A DNA stretch of 22,190 nt from Clostridia bacterium (lineage in GTDB: Bacteria > Bacillota > Clostridia > UBA1381): the NCBI GenBank assembly GCA_900751685.1, contig CAADSR010000401.1:1-22190 (forward strand). Reading direction: 5' to 3'. Under the pieces are notes generated by a model. That model made no database searches. It was given only the letters and a program-made list of their open reading frames with translations, and was not told the DNA's origin. A program made the translations under genes and the position numbers. This document shows positions 1-8,024 of this stretch, piece by piece (position 1 is the stretch's first letter; every line of letters begins with the position of its first letter).

Positions 1-854
1 CACAAAAAATTTCTATCGAAAATGATAAAAAGGTAACTGCTGTCACAGCAGGTAATTTTATGACAGCTGCCATTTTGGAGGATGGAATTCCATGGACTTG
101 GGGTACCGGCTATCTTGGTGATGGAACATCGAATAACAACCCTTCTCCTCAAAAAATTACGGTAGGGTCAGATGAAAAAATAGGATCAATCGTCTCCGGC
201 TCCTCTCACTTCCTGTCTGTTTCAGAATCCGGGATGCTATGGGCTTGGGGTACCAACGCTTTCTATGCCATTGGCGTAGAAAGCGATGATTCAAAGGTTC
301 TTTCTCCCGTTTCTGTAATGCGGCTATTCACGCCCCCTGCCCCTACTACAGAGCCAACCATAGAACCCTCCGCACCACCAACAACAGTGCCTACAGCGCC
401 TCCTACGGCTGTTCCTACAATAACGCCTACAACTCCACCTACTACAATACCCACCGCACCTCCTACTATTCTTCCCACAACAGCGCCTACCACAGAGCCG
501 ACGGTAGCCCCTACGACAGAACCGACCATCATTCCGACCACAGCACCGACGGCAGCACCGGCAGAGGCTCCTTACCAGATAGCCAATATTACAGCAAACC
601 AGCAGCAGGTACAAGTGGATATCAACCGTTTGGAGCAACGGGACCAAGATGACACTGTGCTGATCGCCTTATATGGAAACAATGGTGATTTAGTAGGCAT
701 CAAGGCAGATCTTTATCCGTCTGCCAATACAGATGCCCAGTCCTTTGTCTTTGATGGTATTGATTCGCAATTCTCCCTTGTTAAAGTATTTGTTTGGGAT
801 GGCTTGAACAGTATGGCCCCTTTATGTGAGGCGGCCAATAAAATAACCGCATAG
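1..854 (+). CDS. RCC1-repeat protein with Thr/Pro linker, 5' end outside window
   Basis: The reading frame is open from the first bases of the window, so this is the 3' part of a longer gene; 283 residues are visible from position 3. The first part has RCC1-type motifs (EDGIPWTWGTG, then ESGMLWAWGTN), which are strands of a beta-propeller. From about 330 to 573 comes a linker of roughly 80 residues made of PTTEPT/PTAPPT-like units, typical of extracellular proteins that space domains along the cell wall. The last ~92 residues form a compact domain with KVFVWDGLNSMAPLCEA near its end; similar ends occur on surface proteins of Clostridia. It is probably secreted, but the signal peptide region is off the window. 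The gene is convergent with the tail cluster and separated from it by a terminator. Function unknown; RCC1 propellers usually bind proteins or other ligands. Confidence 0.8.
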   Translation, partial: QKISIENDKKVTAVTAGNFMTAAILEDGIPWTWGTGYLGDGTSNNNPSPQKITVGSDEKIGSIVSGSSHFLSVSESGMLWAWGTNAFYAIGVESDDSKVLSPVSVMRLFTPPAPTTEPTIEPSAPPTTVPTAPPTAVPTITPTTPPTTIPTAPPTILPTTAPTTEPTVAPTTEPTIIPTTAPTAAPAEAPYQIANITANQQQVQVDINRLEQRDQDDTVLIALYGNNGDLVGIKADLYPSANTDAQSFVFDGIDSQFSLVKVFVWDGLNSMAPLCEAANKITA

Positions 855-891
855 AAAATAGAACTGGACTACAATCTTAAAAAATTCAAAC

Positions 892-934
892 AAAAAAAAG
901 AGGCCCTTTTGCAATAAGCAAAAGAGCCTCTTTT
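892..934. terminator. two-way rho-independent terminator
   Basis: Arms 896-912 and 918-934 form a 17-bp stem with one mismatch around an AATAA loop. On the plus strand it ends the RCC1 gene (stem ending in CTCTTTT). On the minus strand it is followed by a run of eight T, so it also ends transcription from the XRE gene and the tail cluster. Confidence 0.9.
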
Positions 935-1002
935 AATTGGTTCAATGAAAACAATTCTACTTTCTTTGAACCTTGATTATTCCGGGATCAACTCAAGATA
1001 AA

Positions 1003-1275
1003 TTATTCTTCTTCCTCTTTATCTTTTGGTTTTGTCCCGGCACGCCTGAGCTCGTCCGTCATATGGATCGGATTGTCTTCCCGGACAAGGATCTCTGAAA
1101 GTTCACAATTTAGCGCTTCACAGATCAAGTCGATATGCTCCAGATTCACTCTAACAGCAAGTTCATGATAAAGATCATTGATTGTGTTTGGACGAATTCC
1201 GGTTTTCCGGGCCAGTTCTAACTGAGTCCAGCGTACTTCTCCAAGTTTGCGGCTTAATAAAATTCTAATTGCCAT
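1003..1275 (-). CDS. small XRE/Cro-type helix-turn-helix regulator
   Basis: About 90 residues. The sequence RWTQLELARKTGIRPNTIND followed by HIDLICEALNCELSEIL is a classic Cro/C1-type helix-turn-helix with its fifth helix, close to the YozG/HTH_26 group. The tail is charged and ends in DKEEEE. I chose the ATG at 1275 because GAGGGG lies 5 bases upstream; an in-frame start at 1314 would add 13 residues without a good ribosome binding site. It is the last minus-strand gene, downstream of the holins, but has its own extended -10 promoter. It could be the repressor or a fine-tuner of the tail cluster; the DNA site it binds cannot be read from its sequence alone. Confidence 0.85.
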   Translation of the reverse strand: MAIRILLSRKLGEVRWTQLELARKTGIRPNTINDLYHELAVRVNLEHIDLICEALNCELSEILVREDNPIHMTDELRRAGTKPKDKEEEE

Positions 1276-1291
1276 AAAAACCCCTCTATTC

Positions 1292-1300
1292 ATTATATCA
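1292..1300 (-). promoter_or_regulatory. extended -10 promoter of the XRE gene
   Basis: TGATATAAT on the minus strand is a perfect extended -10 (TG-n-TATAAT). No good -35 is seen at 17 bp, as is common for extended -10 promoters. The predicted start falls only about ten bases before the ATG at 1275, so the leader would be very short and a second upstream promoter is possible. Confidence 0.5.
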
Positions 1301-1427
1301 AATTTTTTGTACATTTTACGATACTTTTATTTATCCACACTTTATGATATTCGCCAAAATTCCTTTATATCAGGCTATTTCTGATCTCTTTCATTATACC
1401 ATGAATTAACTATCTTTCAAATCTTTT

Positions 1428-1673
1428 TTATTTTTCTTGATTTATTTCTTTTAAATATGCATCTGCGGAAACCGCATTGTGGGAAAAACTATTGTTTTTC
1501 CACCACGCTGCGACCGCAGAAAGAATTGCGGCTATTGCGCTAATCCCCTGATATATTTCATCATTTGAAAACGGCAGCGGGTTTTTTCCAAAGTAATTTA
1601 AAATAAAATTTGCCATGGTCACAAAAAGTATAACGGTTCTTGCGATTGTTCCTGCAGATATGTTATAATTCAC
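1428..1673 (-). CDS. SPP1-family phage holin
   Basis: 81 residues with the layout of SPP1-type holins: a first membrane segment (TIARTVILFVTMANFILNYF), the short GKNPLPFSNDEIYQ connector typical of the family, a second membrane segment (ISAIAAILSAVAAWW) and a charged end beginning WWKNNSFSHNA. Holins assemble in the cytoplasmic membrane and open it for release of tail particles. The start is GTG at 1673, supported by GGAGGAG about 10 bases upstream; it overlaps the end of the upstream gene by 11 bases, suggesting translational coupling. A lysin gene normally sits next to this holin, but the next gene is an XRE regulator. Confidence 0.85.
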   Translation of the reverse strand: MNYNISAGTIARTVILFVTMANFILNYFGKNPLPFSNDEIYQGISAIAAILSAVAAWWKNNSFSHNAVSADAYLKEINQEK

Positions 1674-1893
1674 TCTTGATCTCCTCCTTTAAATCATCTA
1701 ATCTTTGATGAACGGATTTAATAGACTGTTCTACGACTGTCATGCGTTCAATCAGATTATTATGCTTACTGACTTTTTCCTCTAACTGTGATATTCTGTA
1801 ATTGGACAATTTATTCGCTGCCATAACACCTGTAATACTCCCCAAGGCTGTGCCAACAAGTGACAATAGCCCTATCACGATTTCACTTGTCAT
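1663..1893 (-). CDS. small membrane/coiled-coil protein of the lysis module
   Basis: 76 residues from the ATG at 1893, which has GGGGG about eight bases upstream. An upstream in-frame TTG at 1908 would put the ribosome binding site inside the gene and is less likely. There is one N-terminal membrane segment (IVIGLLSLVGTALGSITGVMA) and then a coiled coil (ISQLEEKVSKHNNLIERM through LDDLKEEIKSEL). This layout is seen in small proteins paired with holins in Clostridia phages and resembles XhlA with the order reversed. It probably acts with the downstream holin in the membrane. The exact role is inferred from position. Confidence 0.75.
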   Translation of the reverse strand: MTSEIVIGLLSLVGTALGSITGVMAANKLSNYRISQLEEKVSKHNNLIERMTVVEQSIKSVHQRLDDLKEEIKSEL

Positions 1894-1911
1894 TCCTTTT
1901 TCCCCCAATTA

Positions 1912-4269
1912 TTATTCAATCGCCTCTAACCGTCTTACTATTTCATTGATCGAGTCCACAATACTATTTTTATCTGTAGTGGCTAAAGCAGATAAATCCC
2001 CCATACCATCCGGTTGTTTTGTATCTCTGCAGTAGAGCTTTCCAGTCCAACCGCTAAAGGCGTTTGACTGCTTTTCAATCGCCTCCCATTCTTCCTTAGA
2101 GCCTTCATAATAAATATCCACGCTGGATTCAGCAAAACAAGCTATTCCAATAATCTTCATACTTTTTGGAATAACTATACTCTTTAAATTAGTAACTCCG
2201 ACAAACCCATCTTCTCCTAATTCTTCGATCCTATCATTTAATATTACTTTTTTTAAAACACTCGAACCTGAGACATCTATTGTAAGACTAAATGTTTTCA
2301 TACTGGACGGGCAATAAAATTCTCCGCATAAAAGCTTAGAACTCACCAGTAAATCTGTCGCCTGCTCTACTGTGTTTGGAAGCACCAACCGCTGTACTGG
2401 TTTTATAAATACAGCATTCGGTAGATCTTTATTTACAATCTTTTTTACAGTAATTCCATTCACTTGTGGGGGAATTACAATCGTCCCTTCATAGCTGCCA
2501 GAGTAGGCGTTAATTACACCATCAGCAGTAATTGTAAAATATTCTTCCGGTGTCATTTTCAACTTCCAAGCTTCCGGCTCATGGGGATAATATTTTTGCA
2601 TCAAGGCATAATGGGCAGCGTCGTGCCACTGCTTTATATCATGGTTATTCACTAAGGAAAGAGCCCCGATATTGGGTAGATAATGAAGCACATTTTTGTT
2701 ATAGGTCGTCCGCTGGGGCGGCCCTAGCAGCTCCCGCCCCTTTCGTGCGATTTCTTCATAAACATCTGAAAAAGCAAGAATGCTATTAAAGGACAAATAA
2801 TTCTCTTCCCCAGAACTATTATAATAACTCAACAAATCATAAGTCGTCGTGCAAGTGTTTACCACCTGGCCATCGGTCAATGTAACTACACAAGAGGAGG
2901 ATGTGGCATATTCAAGGGTCAGGGTATAGCTTTTGATCGTGTTATTTTCGATCGGTAAATAATCCGTACTCGGAGTTTGATAAATATAGCTGTTCGCGTT
3001 ATTATTTTTTACAAACATCCGGAGGCTTTTTCCCATCTCAAGATGGTTCAGCAGAACCCGTGTCCCAAACATACTTGCCATAGTAAAGGAGCTTCCGTTA
3101 ATATATGTCCCATAACACATACTAAAGGTCACACTATATTTACTGCCGACCTCCCGCAGGCTGATAAAATCCTTTAAAAGATGCAAATATACCTTGATCT
3201 CCTCACCAGGCTGGCTATAAATTGCATTACCCGATAATTTTGGTGTGAGCGTATTGTAATATACAGTCCGGGTGCAGGGCAGATCCTCATAAGGGCCCTT
3301 TGTGCCGCTGCATATATTAAGTATTTCAAGATGATTTTTTCCCTGGATCACCGGAGCTGAAATCCCATTGCTATTATTCGTAAGCAGCCCTTCATATTGG
3401 GTTGCCTGGTTACTATATTCTGAAACCAAGCAGTCAATGCCATTCCATTTGGATACTGTACTATAAGCACGCTTATATCCGCTTTCTTTGAACTGCCAGC
3501 CATCGTCTGTAAATTCAAAAATATCTTCATTCAAATAATATGTACCATCAAGGTTATGCTTTAAAAGGCTCTTGATATGGATCCCCGTCTCGTTAATTTT
3601 TCCATCTGCATTCATTGCAAGCACTTTGTCCCCTGCAATAGATACCGCTTTATCAACATACGGCCTTTTTTGATTATCTGGATGCTCGTCCACTAAGAAC
3701 CAATTTGAAAACGTATCCCCATTACGGTAACGGACATATGTAAGATTTTGGGTCGTGTAGGTAACGATTTGTTTGATCTTCTGGGTCGTATTCATAGTGG
3801 TGTATGCCATTCCCATCCCCTGCACTTCTAAATAAACAGCCTCCATAGATGTCCTGCTTATCGGAAGATCTTTTAGGGTCGTCTGTTGGGAATTCATGAC
3901 CCATACACCAAAATAATCGCTATTATTATACTCGTTCACGCTTTGAGAACTGGAGCATAACCCTCGGACTGTGCCGGAAATATTGATTTGCTGATTGATC
4001 ATTGTAATGCTATCGTTGATTTCCGTCACATTTTGATCCAGATCCTCTTTTACCTCATTCACTGCATTTACGACAGAAGATTTATCTAAAGTTCCCAGTG
4101 AGGATAGATCTCCTACCGCCGCTTCATCCGCTTTTATTGCCACTGCTGCATTCAATTCCCCAAGGGCATTTTCTATAATATCCATATTTTGAGAAGTCGT
4201 TTCCGGCTCTAAAAAGGGATCTGTCCATTCTGGTTTGATGAGTCCAAATTTTTCTGTTTTGTTTGCCAT
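1912..4269 (-). CDS. tail fibre / receptor-binding protein with BspA-type LRR end
   Basis: 785 residues; GGAAGGAGG lies just upstream of the ATG. The N-terminal ~70 residues (FGLIKPEWTDPFLEP, then a coiled coil) look like the particle-attachment end. A GDLSSLGTLDKSSVVNAVNEV motif near residue 55 returns near the C-terminus as GDLSALATTDKNSIVDSINE, a segment common in fibre proteins. Residues ~130-195 (QTTLKDLPISRTS to YRNGDTFSNWFLV) resemble a pyocin-knob domain. The central part is unknown and should fold as a trimer. Residues ~595-755 have LRR_5/BspA-like units (GTIVIPPQVNGITVKKI, LKSIVIPKSMKIIGIACF). As the last and largest fibre of the cluster it most likely determines target range by binding a surface structure. 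Confidence 0.85.
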   Translation of the reverse strand: MANKTEKFGLIKPEWTDPFLEPETTSQNMDIIENALGELNAAVAIKADEAAVGDLSSLGTLDKSSVVNAVNEVKEDLDQNVTEINDSITMINQQINISGTVRGLCSSSQSVNEYNNSDYFGVWVMNSQQTTLKDLPISRTSMEAVYLEVQGMGMAYTTMNTTQKIKQIVTYTTQNLTYVRYRNGDTFSNWFLVDEHPDNQKRPYVDKAVSIAGDKVLAMNADGKINETGIHIKSLLKHNLDGTYYLNEDIFEFTDDGWQFKESGYKRAYSTVSKWNGIDCLVSEYSNQATQYEGLLTNNSNGISAPVIQGKNHLEILNICSGTKGPYEDLPCTRTVYYNTLTPKLSGNAIYSQPGEEIKVYLHLLKDFISLREVGSKYSVTFSMCYGTYINGSSFTMASMFGTRVLLNHLEMGKSLRMFVKNNNANSYIYQTPSTDYLPIENNTIKSYTLTLEYATSSSCVVTLTDGQVVNTCTTTYDLLSYYNSSGEENYLSFNSILAFSDVYEEIARKGRELLGPPQRTTYNKNVLHYLPNIGALSLVNNHDIKQWHDAAHYALMQKYYPHEPEAWKLKMTPEEYFTITADGVINAYSGSYEGTIVIPPQVNGITVKKIVNKDLPNAVFIKPVQRLVLPNTVEQATDLLVSSKLLCGEFYCPSSMKTFSLTIDVSGSSVLKKVILNDRIEELGEDGFVGVTNLKSIVIPKSMKIIGIACFAESSVDIYYEGSKEEWEAIEKQSNAFSGWTGKLYCRDTKQPDGMGDLSALATTDKNSIVDSINEIVRRLEAIE

Positions 4270-4285
4270 TGTATAACCTCCTTCC

Positions 4286-5230
4286 TTATGCGTATCTTAC
4301 GATTCGAATCGTTCCATATAATATCTCCGCCCGGCTGCTGTCAAAATGAATTTCACTATCTTGTTCATAGCATTTCCCATAGCTGTCAATAACACACATT
4401 CCTTCCCCCTCACCAACCCGGGCAGAAAGCATTAATACTGCAAGCTTATTATAATCCATCTCATAAGTATATCCGATTTCGCCTAATATTGTAAATAATG
4501 AAACATATTTATCTGTTTTTTCTTCCGCGGTCAGTGTATGGACAAAATAAGCCTCCTGAACTTTGCTATATAATGAATTTCCAGCAAAATCATGCACCGA
4601 ATATAATTGATTTACATTTCTAAGGCTATTTAAAATCCCTTCCGAATTTAATTGGCTTACCAGTGAATCAAGCTCTGCAGAGGTTGCTTGTTTTGCATTT
4701 ACCACATTTCCAAGACCGATTTGTTCCTTTGTAACCTGATGTGGGTTATTGTTGTTATTCACATGCTCGTCAAAATCCTGCTGGAGAACTCCCACATTCA
4801 AATCTACATCGACCTTTACATCATTCTCTCCGTTTAATACCGTGATAAACCAAATATCATAAAAAAACAGGCCGGCCTCATCCATCTGGATCAGGCTTGC
4901 CTTATCCCCGGCATTTGCATATTGATATAGTATCTCATTCCCGTCCTTATCCTCTGCAATAATGCCGATCTCACGGCATTCAAAATCTTTGCTGCTATTC
5001 TGGATCCTAATCCTGATAGCGCATTTTCCTTCTCCCAGATTCTCATAACCTGTCGTATGGGCTTCTACATCCACCGGCTCTACAAGCTGTACCATATCAT
5101 AAGCAGTTTTTCCTTCCGGCAGTCTCCCAGTTCCCACAACTGCACGTTTTATGTGGAGCTCTGTTCCCAGGATAACATCTGAAAGTAAGCTAAGTCCTTT
5201 TTTTGTAAAATTCCCTACAAAATTTGCCAT
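4286..5230 (-). CDS. tail-collar fibre protein (DUF3751-like N-terminus)
   Basis: 314 residues. The N-terminal ~150 residues (FVGNFTKKGLSLLSDVILGT, IKRAVVGTGRLP, FECREIGIIAEDKDGNEILYQYANAG) match the tail-collar fibre domain that attaches fibres to the baseplate in P2/PBSX-like tails. The middle holds NNNNPHQVTKEQIGLGNVVN, a typical fibre-shaft repeat motif. The C-terminal ~125 residues are not recognised. The ATG overlaps the stop of the upstream DUF2313 gene as TAATG, with GGAGG upstream, so the two are translationally coupled. It probably links the larger fibre to the baseplate or forms the upper fibre shaft. Confidence 0.85.
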   Translation of the reverse strand: MANFVGNFTKKGLSLLSDVILGTELHIKRAVVGTGRLPEGKTAYDMVQLVEPVDVEAHTTGYENLGEGKCAIRIRIQNSSKDFECREIGIIAEDKDGNEILYQYANAGDKASLIQMDEAGLFFYDIWFITVLNGENDVKVDVDLNVGVLQQDFDEHVNNNNNPHQVTKEQIGLGNVVNAKQATSAELDSLVSQLNSEGILNSLRNVNQLYSVHDFAGNSLYSKVQEAYFVHTLTAEEKTDKYVSLFTILGEIGYTYEMDYNKLAVLMLSARVGEGEGMCVIDSYGKCYEQDSEIHFDSSRAEILYGTIRIVRYA

Positions 5231-5913
5231 TATTCCTTCCCTCCTAAAGACAATATTTGATAGTACGTGCTATCTTTTAAACGCTGATACGTACAGCCGC
5301 GAAATGTACCATATACATTTACGCCAGCAGGTACAATTCTTCTTGACTGTTGAACATCCGCATTCCCATAATGAGGATGAAAATTACTATTGCACCAATA
5401 ACCCAAGTCAAACACCATTTGGCACTGTTTTCTTCTTTTTAACTCCTTGCGTATGGTCTGAACATCCCCACTGGAAAAAGGTTTATTGTTTTCTTCCACC
5501 CAAACACCAAACCGATTTTTGCTGATATGTTCTTGTATTGTTACCTTTTCCCCGGCAATGGCTGTTAATATTGCTTCCAGCCTTGCAGGATTCATGGGCA
5601 AATGCTGGCTTTTTTTATTAATGATGCGCAATCTCCGTGCTTCATCATTTAGGGTACTATCTTCTAACAGCCCAAGAGAACGCTCCCAATAAGGGAGGGC
5701 CCAGCCCTCGGCCGTTTGGGGAACTACTTGATTTTTTAATTCGTCTACATATTGAAAATATTTGTCATATTCCAGCCCTATGGCCTTAAACAGCCATAGC
5801 ACCGCATATGCTTCCCCATATTTATGTGTAACACGTTGAATTGCCTTTTTTGCTGATTCACTGACCGGCTCTGCATCTAAAATGTCTTCCATTAACTCTG
5901 TTGTATATGCCAT
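5230..5913 (-). CDS. xkdU: baseplate protein, DUF2313/XkdU (YmfQ) family
   Basis: 227 residues. Starts MAYTTELMEDILDAEPVSES and contains WALPYWERSLGL and the NDEARRLRI stretch that mark the Mu gp48/YmfQ/XkdU family, a tail-baseplate component that bridges the J-like wedge and the fibre. It lies between the baseplate J gene and the collar fibre exactly as in PBSX. Both ends overlap neighbours by a TAATG junction, so translation of J, this gene and the fibre is coupled. The last ~55 residues (from NSNFHPHYGNADV) are rich in aromatic and basic residues and may contact the fibre. Confidence 0.9.
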   Translation of the reverse strand: MAYTTELMEDILDAEPVSESAKKAIQRVTHKYGEAYAVLWLFKAIGLEYDKYFQYVDELKNQVVPQTAEGWALPYWERSLGLLEDSTLNDEARRLRIINKKSQHLPMNPARLEAILTAIAGEKVTIQEHISKNRFGVWVEENNKPFSSGDVQTIRKELKRRKQCQMVFDLGYWCNSNFHPHYGNADVQQSRRIVPAGVNVYGTFRGCTYQRLKDSTYYQILSLGGKE

Positions 5914-7115
5914 TAAACCACCGCCTTTGGAAGAGACAGCTTAGTCTGTTCTGAAACCATTGGAAAAACATTAGACTCTAATTTAATATTTTGAACCTTA
6001 CCATTTAGTTCCAACCCTGAATAATCCTTGATCCCATCTGTTTGCAAAAGGCACATCCCTACTTTAGAATACTTAATTTCTCCCTCACTTAAAGCGGTCT
6101 CAAAATAGCTTGTCAATACTGCCACAAACTTTTCCTGTACTCCATCAAGGTCCTCTGTACCATCCAATTCCACTGTTGCTTTAACGATAATATCTTTTAC
6201 TTGAGCCACCTGAACTGTTAGCTTCGCATTGAGAGGAGCTAACCGGTCTGGCCCAGTCTTTTGGCCGGACGGCATGGTTCCATCCGTAGAAAGAGGTGTG
6301 GGATCCATGATTTTATTATATACCGCTGCACAAGCCTTATTTTTTGTTTCCGGATCTTTACTATTATGGGGCCCAATAATAATAACTGTTACCATCCCGC
6401 TTTCTTTATCCTCTACACTAGGATTATCCTCTGGGTCAAGGACCACCGCATCCGTCACTCCATCCACTGTTTTTGCCCAGCGCTTATAATCCGCGCTGTT
6501 TCCCACAAAGGAAATATCCTGCGCCTTATCATATTCCATAATACGCTGGGACAATTCCGCGTCTGTTTCCGGGTCTAAGCCCCCCAAAGTGGCTTTTTGA
6601 TTTGTTACCGTAATCCCCCGGATATTGTCCGTGTTGATAACGATTGTATTTGCCGCAACATTGCCGTCCTTTCCCGAAACCAGAGCCGCTATGGCGATAT
6701 CGACCGTCCCATCTTCTCCAATTTTTAACGTTTCCGTTGTTTCAAAGGACACCGTTTTCTCCCCATCCTTGCTTTGTGTGGAAAAAACGCTTCCCTCCGG
6801 GATCTCGGTGCCCGGATTCCCGCTCACCCGGATCTTCCCGGTTGCATACGCCGCATCCTTCCGCTCCATCCCTCTCGTTTTTGCATGGTAATCCAGCCAC
6901 TCCCCCCAGGCAAATTCCGGCCATATCAGCTGTATGGCCCGTGAAAGGACATATTGTGTGCTATATGCCAGCTCATAAGCATGAGGAAACGTCAAATTCC
7001 ACGGATGGGAGCCTTCTGACGTGTCGATATTCGCCGGAAGGTTTTCCCTCATACTACGGTGTATTGAATTTACATCCCTTCCTGAAATAAAATCAGGCAT
7101 TAAAAAATCAGCCAT
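5913..7115 (-). CDS. xkdT: baseplate J-like wedge protein (XkdT family)
   Basis: 400 residues, the usual size of baseplate J proteins (P2 gpJ, Mu gp47, PBSX XkdT; related to T4 gp6). Landmarks are the N-terminal SRAIQLIWPEFAWGEWLDYHAKTRG split by the family's Leu/Asp-rich segment, GTEIPEGSVFST, and GGLDPETDAELSQRIMEY, followed by RWAKTVDGVTDAVVLDP. These wedge proteins form the ring around the hub that opens when the fibres bind. GGAGG is present five bases before the ATG. Upstream is the gp25-like gene, the partner of J in the wedge. Nothing appears broken. Confidence 0.93.
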   Translation of the reverse strand: MADFLMPDFISGRDVNSIHRSMRENLPANIDTSEGSHPWNLTFPHAYELAYSTQYVLSRAIQLIWPEFAWGEWLDYHAKTRGMERKDAAYATGKIRVSGNPGTEIPEGSVFSTQSKDGEKTVSFETTETLKIGEDGTVDIAIAALVSGKDGNVAANTIVINTDNIRGITVTNQKATLGGLDPETDAELSQRIMEYDKAQDISFVGNSADYKRWAKTVDGVTDAVVLDPEDNPSVEDKESGMVTVIIIGPHNSKDPETKNKACAAVYNKIMDPTPLSTDGTMPSGQKTGPDRLAPLNAKLTVQVAQVKDIIVKATVELDGTEDLDGVQEKFVAVLTSYFETALSEGEIKYSKVGMCLLQTDGIKDYSGLELNGKVQNIKLESNVFPMVSEQTKLSLPKAVV

Positions 7116-7166
7116 TAAAAACCTCCATTCTGCCGTTTACCGGCTAAAAATACAGCAATAGGCCTC

Positions 7167-7637
7167 CTACGCTGCAATCGTTGTCTGAATATCAATCTCT
7201 GCATTATCAATTCCCACAACCGTGAAACGTATTTCCACTGTGTCCGGCCCCACCCAGTCAAACACAAAATTTTTCACGTACCGCGTACGCTTATAATCAT
7301 CCGCAAGGAGGGCTTCTGTGATTTCCTTTTCCATTAAAACCTCCGCCATTGCTTTTCCCTCTATATCATACATTTCAAAAACAGCTTGCTTGTCAATCCC
7401 AAAATCCGTGGAATAGGATACCAGGCTATACCGGTCCGTCTGGAGACAATTAATACACCATTGGATCCACGCATCAATACTTGATGCCGTCTCGATCTGG
7501 TTTTTCCCATTGCGTACCAAATCCCCTGTTTCATCATCGAAATTTATACTTTTCTTATAGCCAACCGGTGCATTTTGCTGCGTATTGGTTAGGGACATTA
7601 TTTCATTTTTGTATCCTGTTGGAAATAAATTTGCCAT
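7167..7637 (-). CDS. xkdS: gp25-like baseplate wedge protein (DUF2634/XkdS)
   Basis: 156 residues, matching the small DUF2634/XkdS family. The region ASSIDAWIQWCINCLQTDRY is followed by YSTDFGIDKQ, the part that forms the T4 gp25-like fold connecting wedge and sheath, where sheath contraction starts. The C-terminal half (KNFVFDWVGPDTVEIRFTV) is a beta-rich end typical of the family. The gene sits between the DUF2577 protein and baseplate J as in PBSX. A 50-base spacer to the J gene shows no strong hairpin. Confidence 0.88.
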   Translation of the reverse strand: MANLFPTGYKNEIMSLTNTQQNAPVGYKKSINFDDETGDLVRNGKNQIETASSIDAWIQWCINCLQTDRYSLVSYSTDFGIDKQAVFEMYDIEGKAMAEVLMEKEITEALLADDYKRTRYVKNFVFDWVGPDTVEIRFTVVGIDNAEIDIQTTIAA

Positions 7638-7652
7638 ATGTTTACACCGCCT

Positions 7653-8012
7653 TTATAATACATCGCCTTTTTCTAAAATACAAATAATAACCGGCTCGTT
7701 TCCTACCCACGCTACCAATACCTCATCCCCAGGTGCAATTTTTTTAACACCCTCAGGAAGCGGGATACTGACCGAATGGGTATGTCCTTCAGAAGAGGCC
7801 GAAGTAGTCACCTGGATTGGGTTGATATAATCAACACAAAGGTTTCTGCCCACTTTGTAATCCTCCTTGGGGATAGAGGTTTCAAACCGTGGGATCTGCA
7901 GGGAAAAATCTGCATTTACCAGGCCAATCTCTATCCCCACCTTGTTTTTTGCATCAAATGTCGTATTCATATGTCCGGAGAGGGTGTGTCCTAATTTTTC
8001 AAAACCATCCAT
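7653..8012 (-). CDS. xkdR: DUF2577 (XkdR-like) baseplate protein
   Basis: 119 residues. It has the DUF2577 pattern of an N-terminal helix, an IPRFETSIPKEDY segment, a GHTHSVSIPLPEG loop, and a short beta-barrel part with IAPGDEVLVAWVGNEPVII. This family lies next to the hub gene in PBSX-like tails, and the barrel resembles the OB-type spike or plug proteins of contractile tails. The GHTHSVSIP loop holds two histidines that could bind a metal, as in some tail-spike tips; this is inference. Spacing to both neighbours is short (12 and 15 bases), so it is part of the same operon. Confidence 0.85.
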   Translation of the reverse strand: MDGFEKLGHTLSGHMNTTFDAKNKVGIEIGLVNADFSLQIPRFETSIPKEDYKVGRNLCVDYINPIQVTTSASSEGHTHSVSIPLPEGVKKIAPGDEVLVAWVGNEPVIICILEKGDVL

Positions 8013-8024
8013 ATTATCACGTCC

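Noticed and set aside
330..573. Short repeats that could suggest a CRISPR or satellite array.
   Set aside because: They are degenerate codons of a PTTEPT-type linker in a good reading frame, with no constant repeat and spacer lengths.
263..647. Minus-strand open frames of 92 and 107 residues rich in Val/Gly and Cys/Arg.
   Set aside because: They are antisense to the Thr/Pro linker; the simple repeats keep other frames open. No start site or family support.
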